DNA of 64,000 nucleotides from Mesostigma viride. Taxonomy: Eukaryota > Streptophyta > Mesostigmatophyceae > Mesostigmatales > Mesostigmataceae. The notes under the pieces were generated by a model. That model was given only the letters and a program-made list of their open reading frames with translations, was not told the DNA's origin and made no database searches. This document shows positions 19,833 through 31,000 of this stretch, piece after piece (position 1 is the stretch's first letter; every line of letters begins with the position of its first letter). The position numbers and the translations under genes are program-made. The stretch is taken from contig RPFO01000299.1 of the NCBI GenBank assembly GCA_009746045.1, positions 2,369,850-2,433,849 on the forward strand, written 5' to 3'.

Positions 19833-22483
19833 CTACTCATCAAAACGCCTCCTCCGCTTGGGGGGAGGTGGCTTGCCCACAGGGTCGGGCGTGTGTGCCT
19901 TGACAATCTTCTTCCACCGCTCCTTGTCCTGCATGGCAGTCCAAAGACGGGAGAGAGAGTGGATGCGGTACTCAAACTGGGCTGGGACCACTAGGTCGTC
20001 CAGCAACATCTGGGTATAGGTCATGGCATGTTTCCCTACCTTTTTAGGAATGTTCTTGGGGCCAGGCCAGGTCAAAATGTGCCGCCCCGGTTGGCCGAGC
20101 CGCTGGGGACCGGCCAGACCAAGGGCGGTGTCGACCTGGCTGGTGCGAGCAAGATGTCCTACAAATGCTATCCTACGCTGTCTAATCTCGTCCGAAATAC
20201 GCGGCATACCGTGATACAAAGACTCTAAGGACCGACGCTGAGAAAACCCGACATTCAGGACCTGTCGGAGCATCCGGGTTACCGTGCCGTCTAGCTTGGC
20301 TGCCAGTGTTGCCGTGAGTGTCCATGCCTCGGCGCCATACGTGAGCACCGTGAGGACGAGGACCTTGAAGAGCATGCGCTTGCGGTGCTCGTCCAGGCCC
20401 TTGGAGCGCCAGTAGGCCGATGCGGGTGTCCACATCGTCGGCAGTGTCCGGAAGCCAACTCCCCAACAGCTTGAAGCGGTCGCGGAGTGGGACCTCCGTC
20501 CCGTCTAGCAGGCGCGGCAGCGGTGAAATGAGGACCAGCGGCAAACTGTCAGGGGGAAGGCGACGCACCTCCTCCATCAACCGGCGCGCGACAAACACAG
20601 CCATGACAGTGTTACGACCACTACGGAAACCCATCTGAGACTCACCCAGGTGTGGGTCCAGCGCGGCGCGGAGCCTGTGCAGCATCATGCGCATGAAGAC
20701 CTTCAGCGCGGCGCTCTGGAGGCAGACACCCCGGTAGTTACCGGGGTCAGCAGCAGAGCCCTTCTTGTACAGCATGACGCGGATGGCCGTCTGCCACTCA
20801 GCAGGCGGAGGCTCGTCAGAGAGCAGGACACGGTTGCAGAACGCCAGCAGAAGATCCCTAACCGCCAGATCAGGGGTCTTCAGCAGCTCAGCAGAAAGGT
20901 GGTCGGCCCCGACCGCCGCATCGTACCGCAGGCGAGCAAGGGCGCCGTCCAATTCCTCCAAAGTGAAGGGGTGGACGACGTCGTTGGTGGCAAGGCAGCC
21001 CTCCTTCAAGGCGGGGACTTGGTAGTCCGCGGCCGAGGAGGGGGGCGCTGGCGGCGGCGGGGGTCCGGCGACCCCGAGGCGGGCGGCCGTCTCGGGGTGA
21101 AGCGGCGGGGGGGGGCGCGAGCCCCACCGGTCAAGGAAACATTGTGGGCCAACCAGCGGTCAAGGCTTACCGGCGCCGTGCCGTCCCCCGTGTGCTCCAC
21201 CGGGGTGCGCTGCCGCCGGCCGCCGAGCCGGTCGAGGTGGTACCACATGTCCTTGCCCTGGTTGCGAGCCTGGCAGGCCTTGGCATCCGCGATGCACTGG
21301 GCCGCCTCCGCGTCCTGAGCATGCTCGTAGGCCTCCACAAGGGCGGCCTTGAGCAATGGTTTCTGCAGCGGTCCCGGTTACGCTTGAGGCGGTGCCGGGC
21401 GGCCAAGACCTTGGGGTCCTGGCGGTAGAGCGGGCCGGGGCGGCGGCGGGGCATGACCGGCAGGTGCCGGGCCGCCAGCAACGGGGCACGGGCCGCAAAG
21501 CCCGCAAAAATGGCTGCGTTGGGGGCACCCTTGTCCAGCTCGTCGACGTCCGCCCGGGCGTCCAGTGCCGACAGGTACTTCCGTCGGCACCAGTTCCGCT
21601 CGTGCTCGGCGTCCGTCCAGTCCTCAGGATCTCCCTTGACCGGACGTAGAGCAGACCAGTCAGGGCGGACCACTGGGGCGCGGCGCGCGGGGACGTGGAA
21701 CCGGAGCCGAAGGGTCGCGCGCACCAACCGGTGGTCAGAGCACACCGTGGGCGTGTCAAACACTCGGGTGTCCAGAACCGAGGTACACCTGGGCTGCCGT
21801 ACCACCACGTAGTCCAGACAGGCCTGACGGCCGTTAGGGCCACGAAAAGTGACCAAGTCCTGGGAGGGACGTTGGAAGTGGCAGTTGACAGCAACCATCC
21901 CGCTATCCCGCAAAAAGGCAGAAAACAGGGGAGTGTTGTCATTAGCAGCAGTGTCAGCAGGCGCAAAGCGACTGCCAGCAGTACCCACGGGGAGCGTGGC
22001 ATTGGCGTCTAGCAGCATAACCAAAAAGTGGCGGGCCGGGGTGGCCCCCTCAAGGCTATGCAAGTCCTCGAAGAACTTCTGGCGTTCCAACGCAGGTAGA
22101 CCACTATGGGGTGCGTAGCCCACCCCCACCGTGAGGTGGTGTTTAGACCGCCCCTCGACGGAGGTGAAGTGTGCTACCATAAGGCGTGGCGTTAGAAACT
22201 TAAGCGTGCTGAGGCTAGCAACTGCCAGCGGCGAACACAAAAGACCAACACCACCTTGGCCAGACGTACCGCTGCCAGCGAAGAAAAACCGCCAGCCACC
22301 CGCCAAGCGATCAGTGCTCACCATGCCAAGTGGCACCGTGCGGCGGTGTTCCTGGACGCCTAATATAGACACACGATGCTCAATGCAGAATGCGACTAGC
22401 TCCTCTACCCGGCAGCTATGGTCGTCATCTAGCAATGTGCGGGTGTTAAAAGTGGCAAGGGCCAAGGATGCCTGCTGGCCCAC
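19833..22483 (-). pseudogene. LINE-B ORF2: APE endonuclease, RT (core deleted), C-terminal domain
   Basis: It starts near 22483 (MGQQASLALATFNTRTLL). APE motifs: FNTRTL, GVQEHRR, LLDANATL, CLDYVVV and CSDHRLV. After frame changes near 21350 and 21050, the RT starts with AAVGADHLSAELLK, MLYKKGSAADPGNYRG and SQMGFRSGRNTVMAV. Then, near 20540, sequence that should hold motifs A to E (including YxDD) is absent and the frame resumes at LLDGTEVPLRDRFKLLG. The C-terminal domain follows: YWRSKGLDEHRKRM, LTYGAEAWTL, RRIAFVGHLARTSQVDTALG. It ends KPPPPKRRRRFDE at 19833. The deletion and frameshifts make this copy inactive. Confidence 0.85.
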
Positions 22484-22853
22484 CAGGGGAGGACGACGAT
22501 GGGTGATGGGGGTGGGTGCGGCGGGGGTGGAGGTGGGGGTGAAACGGAGGGGGGAAGGGAAGCGGTAGAAATAGTGCTTTTCATCGCATTTATTTTGTCC
22601 TGCAAGCGTAGGATGCGAGCCTGCCGCCTGCTCTGGGTATTCGGGGATGCTTGCGCAACGCAGAGGCGTAGGAAATCTAGCATGCGTTGGGTGTTGCTAA
22701 TCTTGCTGCTGAGAGCTGTCGTTCTGGCCCGAGATACCGGCACCACCATGTGTCTCAGTCGACTGTTAGGTCGATGCATGGTAGTGGAACGGGACTATTT
22801 AGAGGCTGTCCCCGAAGCCTGTTAGCCGCGAGCCGACGAGGAAGGTTGTCTAC

Positions 22854-24029
22854 CTACTGTCTACCAACAGAGGCAGCACCCTTCTGGCTAGACGCCTGAC
22901 GAGACTCCGCTCCGGGGGTGTTAAGCGGAACACCTGTAATCCTGTGCCCATCAAAGAATGCTGCAAAGGAGCCATCCTGAAGCAGACGCAACTTAATGCG
23001 CTTACCCTTGGTCTCTTGCTTCTTGGTCTCCTGGACGATGGTGCTGTTCCACACCGCGCTCCTCGCCTTCAGTTGAGCCGTCGTGTAGTCCTCGTCGAGG
23101 CTGAAGTCATCGCGTTGGAGCAGACGACGTGCTCCCAGCACGAGGCGTTTGTCGTGCATGGAGGCCATGGTGACGACGACCAGGCCCAGAGGGCCTGGCA
23201 GCCGAATGGCACGTTCAATGGCAACACGGTTCTGGAGCTGCAGCTTCCCCAGAAACGCTGGGCCGCGCAGCTCCTCGGCAAGTGAGTGTGCTGTCTCCTG
23301 TGCTGCCGCGCCTTTCTGGAAGCCTTTGATTACCATATTGCGTTGGCGTTGCTGCACTGCATTCTGGGTGACCGCAGCGGTAGCTGCAGACTTGGCCGCC
23401 TGTTGAACAATGGTGGTCAATTGCTTGCCGGTGACATCGGCAAACGTGGTAGTTTTGGCAGGGGCTGCCATGGCTTTCTTCAGCTCCAGCATCGTCTCCT
23501 TCAGGACCTTAATGTCGCCCTGCACGGTCGTAAAAGACTGTGCGAGGTCCTGCAGCGGCACGGTAGTGTCGGTCGCGGGGGCTGGCCTGGCGATGGGTGT
23601 CGCCGGCAGCTCGACAAGTTCAGAGCAGCACGAAATAAGACATGCAAGACGGCAATCCTTGGGCTCCAAAGCATCAATGGTATCCGAAGGAGCGTCCATA
23701 ACCTGGCCGGTGCGAGGGTGGCGAATCGGGGCGTTGTGTTCGTAGCGGAGCTGCAGCACGCGTCGCACCTCGGCGTCGCTGAAGCCAAGGAAGGCAGCGA
23801 TGTCGTCCAGGCTCAAACGTGCGACTGGCATGTAGAATGAGGAAGAAATGGAGTCCGGCAAGGAGGTTTCAACCGCTATCGGAGTTGCTTCCGAAGTCGC
23901 TGCCGAAGTCTTGGTGCGCTTGTTAGCGGCTTTCTTGGCCGCGGCAATGTCGGTGGCGATTTTGTTTGCAGCAAGTTTGTCCTCGAGAGACTCGGCAGCA
24001 AGAACTGAAGACGATGCGGGGGCCTCCAT
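22854..24029 (-). CDS. LINE-B ORF1 protein (L1 ORF1p-like), intact frame
   Basis: The frame is open for about 391 residues from an ATG in a good context (GTAGCCATGG). The N-terminal ~75 residues are Ala/Lys-rich (AAAKKAANKRTKT). A heptad-like segment, VQGDIKVLKETMLELKKAM, sits near residue 190. An RRM-like start, QRNMVIKGFQ, is near 245, followed by AIERAIRLPGPLGLVVV, KRLVLGARRLLQRDDFSLDEDYTTAQLK and a final FAAFFDGHRITGVPLNT, the pattern of the L1 ORF1p C-terminal domain. Expected role: trimeric RNA-binding chaperone of the LINE particle. It is the best candidate relative of the H protein. It lies 370 bases before ORF2. The start base could be off by one. Confidence 0.8.
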   Translation of the reverse strand: MEAPASSSVLAAESLEDKLAANKIATDIAAAKKAANKRTKTSAATSEATPIAVETSLPDSISSSFYMPVARLSLDDIAAFLGFSDAEVRRVLQLRYEHNAPIRHPRTGQVMDAPSDTIDALEPKDCRLACLISCCSELVELPATPIARPAPATDTTVPLQDLAQSFTTVQGDIKVLKETMLELKKAMAAPAKTTTFADVTGKQLTTIVQQAAKSAATAAVTQNAVQQRQRNMVIKGFQKGAAAQETAHSLAEELRGPAFLGKLQLQNRVAIERAIRLPGPLGLVVVTMASMHDKRLVLGARRLLQRDDFSLDEDYTTAQLKARSAVWNSTIVQETKKQETKGKRIKLRLLQDGSFAAFFDGHRITGVPLNTPGAESRQASSQKGAASVGRQ

Positions 24030-24330
24030 GGCTACGTTTAATAGCACCTAGACGATGGCAGGGGGCGCAGGCGCACGGCTCACGTGCGTGGTGCCGCCAT
24101 AACGTGCAGAAAAATAGCGATATCTGCTGGGCAGGCCGCCGGCGATAACTTTCGAAATCCGGGGCGATGGCTGCCAAAAATTAGATCAGCGTGTTCGTCA
24201 TCAAAAAGCGAGTCTGTAGCAATTTACCCGACCAAATTTCATGCCCGGAATCAAAAGTTATGAGCATTCTCGGCATCCATAGCTCGGCGCACCGTAAACC
24301 GGGAATATTATGGGGGATGATCCCTCACTT

Positions 24331-26832
24331 GGCACCTACTAATTAATGGACATAAATCCCAAATAGGCCATAGCACACGCTCCCTCCCACAAGGCGACTG
24401 TCTCTCTCCCCTTCTCTTTTTGCTTGCTCACGCTGGCCTCTTCTTTCTTCATCAACAGGACAGCCGTATTCAAGGCTACCCCATCCCTCACCACACACGT
24501 GGTCTGTTTCAAACTGCCTACGCCGATGACACTACTAACATTTGCACCTCCCTGCGTGATGTTGATGCTGTGCTTGACAATATATCTACATACTGTACCG
24601 CCTCCCAACAACGCTGCAACGTGCAAAAGTCCACGGGCTTGCATATTGGCAGAACAACCAACCCGACTCTCCAACCTACTAACCTGGCGGTGACATGGGT
24701 CACGCCAGGAGGATACCACCTTTTGCATAACTGCCCTATCGGTCGGACAGCCGAAGGGAGGTTATTGGAAGTCAAAACCTTTCTATACGACGAATCACAA
24801 CAACTGGGCAAACTCACTGGTGTACAACAGGTGGCCAACCGCTGGGCTGGCGTACACCGCCTCAGCCTCCGGGGCAAGGTCCTCGTCACGAACCAGCTGC
24901 TGTTCTCCAAGCTGCTGTACTTCGGTCAGGCCCACCCACCGCCCACCGGATGAACACACCGTGTCTCTTATTCAACGACTGGGGCATAACTTTGTTTGGA
25001 AAAAATCGAGCGATCTCAGCCGCCAGGTACACGGATGGATCAGAGAGTCAATGTCTTTTATGCCGTGGCCTCTTGGAGGACTAGGCTTACACAATATGCA
25101 ATGGCGTTTATGGTCGGTGTATGCCAAACAAGTTATCTCTGCCCACATTGGTGTCAACACACACCCTGGATGTCTTCTGGCACGTGTAACCCTCTCACGT
25201 CTTACTCATCACTCCAATGGTATTTCCTGGCACTCTGGAGCCGCACTGCTTACTGCTCGCCTCCCCTCCCCGAAGCTCACTAGAGGTCTTCCTTGGTACT
25301 GGGCTCGTATATGGCAAGGCTTTATGGCACTTAAACCCGACCGCCTATTATTTCCCACACTACGTGAGGAAGTTGCACGCCAACCCCTATTCTTTAATGA
25401 TATATACCTCAACCCCCTTAATCGCCCCTTCGGAAGCTTAAGTGGCCCTAACCCCTATGAAGGCTTCATAACATCCCCCCACCCTGTAACCACTATTCTC
25501 CACCTGTATATTCTCCACGGTGACTGCTACCGCCTCTTAACATATAACGAACTGGCTGCCTGGGTCCCCAATATGCCTACTTATGCTGCCTGGGCTGCGC
25601 TAGTACAAGCCATACCCCCACGCTGGCACACACTCATGACTTCTCCCCGTGCCCCCTATAAAGCTGGTGAATGGTGCTGCTTTTGTCCATACAGCACGAC
25701 CGCAACATGCTCGGGGAAGGTGATCGCAGAACTCCCCCTTGGAACCCTGCACGTTCAACTACTGGCGCCGCTGAGCGGCCACAATGGCTGTCTGGCTCAA
25801 CTTACAACTGCAGTGGTGCTCCTCCCCACCCAGCTATGCCACCGGATTCGGGTTGTACCTTGGTCCCTAGAACAGTCATGTGTATACCAACCCAACCCCA
25901 ACCTTCCAGACGCTGCTATTATTTGGCTACATGTGGGATCAACTCGCCTGGACATGTTGTCATTGGATCCAGTGGAATTTGGCTGGGTGCTAAATCAGGG
26001 TGACAGCAGAATTGTAAAAGGCCTTTACGAGTACACGGCAGAGTGGGGCTACACAATGCTCCGGCATAAAAACCATCAATTCCACCCCGGACGGACACGC
26101 TGGGGTGCTACTGAGTGGCCTGGCCACACCTGGGTCCGCAACATCACCCTCGCCGCTGACCGGCACCCGCTGATTGATCGCCGCGCGACCGACGTACAAC
26201 ACCTCTTGATGCACCGATCCATCGGGGTCGGGGAGATCCTCCACCGGCGATTTCACCACCCTGCTACTTGTTTATGTACCCACCCCAATGAAACTGTGGA
26301 ACACCGATTTTTATGGTGTAACCTCCAGGGAGTTTGGACCTGGTTGATTGGTTTATGGGCAGCCTGGACATCTGAGCCTACTATCATACCGGTGTCTACC
26401 CGCTCAATTATCTTTGGCATCACTGGCACCCCTGGCCTTGAGCTCACCTTTTCACAACAAGCGTGGATATGGCTCCGCACATGCATGTTATATACAATCT
26501 GGACGCCGTGCGAAACGATGTGGTGTTCAATAGGCGCACAGTTTTCGACAAAACTGGGGTTCCGGGTAAATGGGTATTTTTATTAACCAAACAACGACAA
26601 AACTGGGGTTCTCTCACGCTTCATTTACCTATGGAACTCCGGCATGCGACGCTACTGGATGGTTGCATATGAACAAAACAAAATCTGGGACCCTGGCGCG
26701 GACCAGGATAAGCCCAGCCCACTTGAGATCTTTCATGACCTCATGGGCAAAAACAGGATCTTTACCCACATGCCCAATGACAACCCATTAGAAGTCCAGT
26801 GGCTTCCGTGGTCTAGTAAGGCTCCGTTTTAG
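24331..26832 (+). pseudogene. LINE-A ORF2 C-terminal part: RT palm and zf-RVT-like tail
   Basis: This is the continuation of LINE-A after LINE-B. RT motif B reads RSLPQGDCLSPLLF (24395-24440) and motif C reads TAYADDTTN near 24520. A 7-base duplication near 24936 shifts the frame; the second frame runs to 26586. The C-terminal region has DVQHLLMHRSIGVGE and a Cys/His cluster, CLCTHPNETVEHRFLWC, typical of the zinc-binding domain behind L1-type RTs. After the 33-base insert the tail reads to the stop at 26832 (VQWLPWSSKAPF). Confidence 0.85.
26562..26594 (+). mobile_element. 33-base insertion with 16-base duplication in LINE-A
   Basis: CGACAAAACTGGGGTT occurs at 26546-26561 and 26595-26610; copy 2 of LINE-A has it once (52329-52344, with one mismatch). 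The insert, CCGGGTAAATGGGTATTTTT then ATTAACCAAACAA, resembles 26936-26975 just past the LINE-A end (GGGGAAATGGGTATATTTTATTAGCCAA). It may be the extreme 3' end of another retroelement. Confidence 0.6.
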
Positions 26833-26900
26833 CCACTGACATCTTGACACCCTAGGCTTAGCAGGGATTAATTACTGGCTATATTTGGAATAAACGTACA

Positions 26901-28029
26901 CCTATTTACCTGGAAATATGTAGGGATACTAATTTTTTCGGGGAAATGGGTATATTTTATTAGCCAATTACGGACCAAAGAGGTGAGAGGGGAAATGAGT
27001 ATCAGCGAATCCTAATGAAGGTGGGCACACACACGTGTGGCGGTGACAGGTGAAAGGCTAATAGGGCGCGTTATTAGATACTAATTTAGGGATACTAATT
27101 TAGGACTTTTAGGGGCTTTTACTCTGGAGTAGTAAAAACTAGTACAAACTATCGATTATAGATAACTAGATATACAGTAGCTGACAGGCTACTGTATTGG
27201 AGTTGAGCTTTGACCACAATGATCATGAGTCTGAGGCCTGAGGGCTGAGGCCTGAGGCCTGAGCTCGGGCGTCTATGTAATTATTAGACCCTGATTAGAC
27301 TTTTAAATCTTCAGTCTTGCGTGTTGGTATATGTAATTAATTAGCACGTCCAGTGGCGACAACCGTCTGCCTGAGGAAAAGCATGAGGTATTTATTTTAG
27401 GGGCAACCGACGTGAATCACGTGATGTGGCGCAACCAGTTGGCGCACCAGTTCATGTGCTAATTTGGCTAAGTGGACAGATTGTTAAGAAACAAAACACG
27501 ATGCCCACTCTTACAGAAGGGCTCGGCCTTACGCAACCGAAGGCATTGGCATGGTTTTCCGCGGGGAAACGTTTCTGAGTGCTGACGAATGAATAGAGCG
27601 CATGCATAACTCGCTGCTGCTTGTACGGGTAGGGAACGAGTGCGTAGCCTTCGAGACTTGAAGCGCAGTCACGGCTGCAATTCCTGGGAAAGCGATTGGA
27701 CTTGGCTGACAGTAGGTGCACAGAAATTTTTGTCGCGAATGGATTAAATTTAGACGCTTATTCATGTTTTGAAAAAAAAATTCTGGGGAGGAATCAAGCA
27801 ATGGTCATGCAGGATTCCCCTGTCATCACCGGGTGTATCCGAACCAGGACCTTCAGGGTCGACGCACGGCCAGGGATGACGGCGCCTGTTGCCGTTAATC
27901 CTGCGAGAAGCATCGCACAAATACCCAGAATGCCGCCTCAACAAGCGGCGACCGTTTGCATTCCCGATATCGCCCTGTACACGCTAGTATAGGAGCACGA
28001 CAGGGCGAATTTCGAGAAATACCAACATC
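26901..28029. other. AT-richer intergenic DNA upstream of the large gene
   Basis: It holds short direct repeats (GGGATACTAATTTAGG, 27085-27110; GAGGCCTGAGG near 27232-27262) and no supported ORF. The final ~100 bases should contain the promoter and 5' UTR of the gene that starts at 28030, but I could not identify a TATA box. Confidence 0.35.
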
Positions 28030-31000
28030 ATGTTGTCTGCAAAGGCCCGCCCTCCCTCGCCGACCTCCTTTCTCGGGAGACCTGGCGCGGCCACCCTCCC
28101 CTCTCCAACCACTCCCCGGCCTCCCCAGGTCGTCATAGTCACCCCCGAGGAAAACGGTCACGTGCCAGTCTCCCCCCCTGGCGCGGCGCTGTCGCCGACA
28201 CCGCCGGCGCTGCCCCGTAGCCCCGAGGCGCGGGATTCCCCCATCTCCCGTGGCCGGTTTGCGGTGGACACGAGTGCCAGCATCGACACGGACAGCTCCT
28301 CCCCAGGTTCGGGCGCGGGGACCCTGAACGGGGAGCACGGAGACGACGGCCAGCGCGCTCAGACGCCGCGGCCGCGTCGGAAGAGCATCGGCGGCGGCCT
28401 GCACAAGAAGGGGCCAGCCTCGGTCCCTGGGGAGCCCAAGGGCCAGCGGTGGGAGGACATTGTGAGGCAAATCTTCAAGGTAGGGGTGACATAAGCAGGA
28501 TCTCAAGGTCAGTTGGCATGTCTTTAAGGTAAAGATTACTAGGCAGGTGAAGATGAATAGACAGATCATCAAGGTAGGGTGAAATAGGCAGGTTTACAAG
28601 GTAAGGTTGAGCATGTGTGCAGATTAAGATGATACAGATCTTAAATGTAGGGGTGAAATAGGCAGGTTTCCAAGGTAAGGTTGTGTGGTTCTGTAAATCA
28701 GGGTTAATAATATCTTCAGGATAGGCCCCATGGCTGGCTCACGCTCCAGGCGCCCGCATGGTGGGGTGAAGCACACCGGCGGGGCTCGATGCCACACGCA
28801 CCCTACCCACTCCTGATCCCTGGGTCGAGCGAGTGCGGGTGCTTCCTTTAAGAACCGACCTGGGGAGGTAAGGTGGACAAGTCATGGAGGGAAGGGCACA
28901 CCACGGAGCAAACCTCAGCACACAGCACCGTCCATGGCTCATTCATGCTCCCTACATCGTCTCCCCCCTCCTTCATGCGCGTCCCCCCTCCATCAGCTGC
29001 CTGTGGGTGGCTTGGTTCATTGCAGATTGAGGTGGTGTAGGAATTTCCCCACCCCCCCATCCTGGGGCCTGTTGCACCACAATGGCCCCCCTTGGTAGCC
29101 AAATGTAAGGGTGGCCGGGTAGAAGGGAGCGTGCATCGAGGATAGTCTCCACGGCGGTTCCCTGGCCGCAGCAGGCCACTGGCGATGGAGGCTTACACGT
29201 CCGCACGATTTTTCCTGGTTAACGGTTGCGTCTTTCCCCGTGCCCTCTGATCAATGGCCAATCCCCACCATGGATGACCTTTCTGGCCCTGTCTCCGCAC
29301 CCCCCTCCCCCCACCCCCACTTGCTGCGCAGTTACTGGACCGCAAGGGCGCCGGCAGCGTGAGCGGGTGGGAGCTGTCGCAGATGATGGCCGCCATGGAG
29401 AGTGACAAAGTGGGTGATCTGGCTCTGCGCTCGAGCGGGCGACGCGGCGCGCGGGATGTGCCCCTGCGGCTCGAGGACATGCGTATCGTGCTGGACAGCT
29501 ATGGGTGCTCACGTACGTAACCCGTTGCATCCCGCGCCAACGCTGTGCTAGTATTGCTCACGGTGTTTTGCTCCCGGTGGGAGCCGGGCATGTGCGCCAT
29601 GCTGGGCTGCTTACAGGTGCTTGCGTGCGTAGCCCCCACGTGTGCCTCGCGCAGCGTGGGTGGCGCGGGCCATCTTTGCCACCACACACAGTGACAAGTG
29701 TGGGCTGTTAGTGTGGCTGCGCTATGCGAACATGCGTGTGGCCGGTCAGCACGGCGGTGCCCCCTATGGTATGCGCACAACCGCTGGCCACCACCGCTGG
29801 CCCACGAGGTGGTTGCGCATGAGAGTTCTCCCACCAAGAAAGCGGGGGGCGGGGTCCCTGCCCCAAACCTGGGGTATTGCCCTTCCCCTTTGGGTGTGCG
29901 GTGTGTGTTTGTTTGGGCCCTCCGGCCTGCAAGCGCGTGGCATGCGGCCACCTGTCCGACGCCCCCATGACTCACGTGGTCCCTTGCTGGACTGTTGTGA
30001 TGATTGTCATGATGATTGTAATGATGATTGTAATGATGACTGTCATGATGATTGTCACGATGATTGTCGTGATGATTGTCATGATGCACTGCCCCAGCCC
30101 GCGCTGTCCGAGAGCCTGCACAGCACTTATCCCACCGCGAGCATGATTGGAAACGTAAAGCCGCGCGTGCACATGCGGCCTGGCCTAGCCACTCCGCACC
30201 CCCCTTGCTTCTCTCTTATTCCCCCCTGTGTCACCCCCCTGTGGCTAAACACCCTCCCCCCCCCCATCATGATCCAGGGCTGGAGGACCTGCTGTGGTTT
30301 GTCGAGGGGGTCATGCGCGTGGAGCAAGGCATGGCCAACAAGTGGACGTCGGCGGTAAAGGCATGGCACGCCCTGGTGTCGCGCCTGCACGCAGCTGGTG
30401 CGTGATGGGGTGGTGAGCGTGGGGGGGGTCAGGCAGTAGTGTACGGGGGATGGTAGGCTGTAGGGAGGGGAGGCAGGTAAGTGCGTGCTACTGTGTGGGT
30501 GTTGGGGAGCGCATTGCTGAGGGCCACGACTGCGGTGCTCACAATGCAATGGCTAGGGGGCTGAGAGGGGAGGGGGCATCCCATGAGGAACCGCGAGGAA
30601 GGTGGTGCCGAGCTGGCGTGGGACCAATGCCATAACACATGGTTGCTTGTCATGTGTTCGTCTGTTGTGCTAGCCTGTGTACAGGACTTGGTGTGATGGA
30701 GCCGTGTGATGGGAGTCGTCATTAGGAGTCAGCATGTGCGGCCATGCCTGTGGCCGCTGGATGCAGAACGGTGGCCAGGCCGCGGCAGTTGCAGGCTAGG
30801 TGGCAAATGCATGCCTCTGTGCATCACCCAGCCTGGCCTTGGTGGCTACAAGTCTAAGGTAGTGGTTGGGGGGCCGGGGGGTGGGAACGTGGGTGGTGAT
30901 AAACACATGCATTGGTTTTACCCGACAAGTAAGATACAGTGGCCACTTTTGCCTTGCGTTATCTTCCCTTGCTCTTTACTTTACCACTTTTGTTTACATC

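Larger units (their letters stand above)
19708..24319 (-). mobile_element. LINE-B, both ends present, inserted in LINE-A RT
   Basis: The 4612-base element lies on the minus strand between 11-base copies of ATCCCTCACTT (19697-19707 and 24320-24330). It has a 5' leader at 24319-24030, ORF1, ORF2 and a ~125-base 3' UTR ending in a hairpin (ATG-a-CCTCC-[CCAC]-GGAGG-CAT, 19729-19749) and a TAATTTAATTTT tail. The leader resembles that of H. The copy lacks the RT catalytic core, so it cannot be autonomous. Confidence 0.9.
15762..26900 (+). mobile_element. LINE-A copy 1, split by LINE-B
   Basis: An APE-type LINE of about 6.5 kb without the insert: 5' leader, ORF1 (15971-17598), ORF2 (17651-26832) and a short 3' UTR ending TTTACCTGG near 26900. 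LINE-B interrupts it at 19708-24319. Comparison with copy 2 (50456-52648) fixes the 3' end. It has no poly-A or hairpin tail, unlike H and LINE-B. The copy is dead: a frame break in ORF1, an 80-base insert in the endonuclease, LINE-B in the RT, a 7-base duplication near 24936 and a 33-base insert at 26562. Confidence 0.85.

Noticed and set aside
29332-29380. True calcium-binding EF-hand
   Set aside because: The loop has Lys and Ala at positions that should carry acidic or Asn ligands; only the shape of the motif remains.
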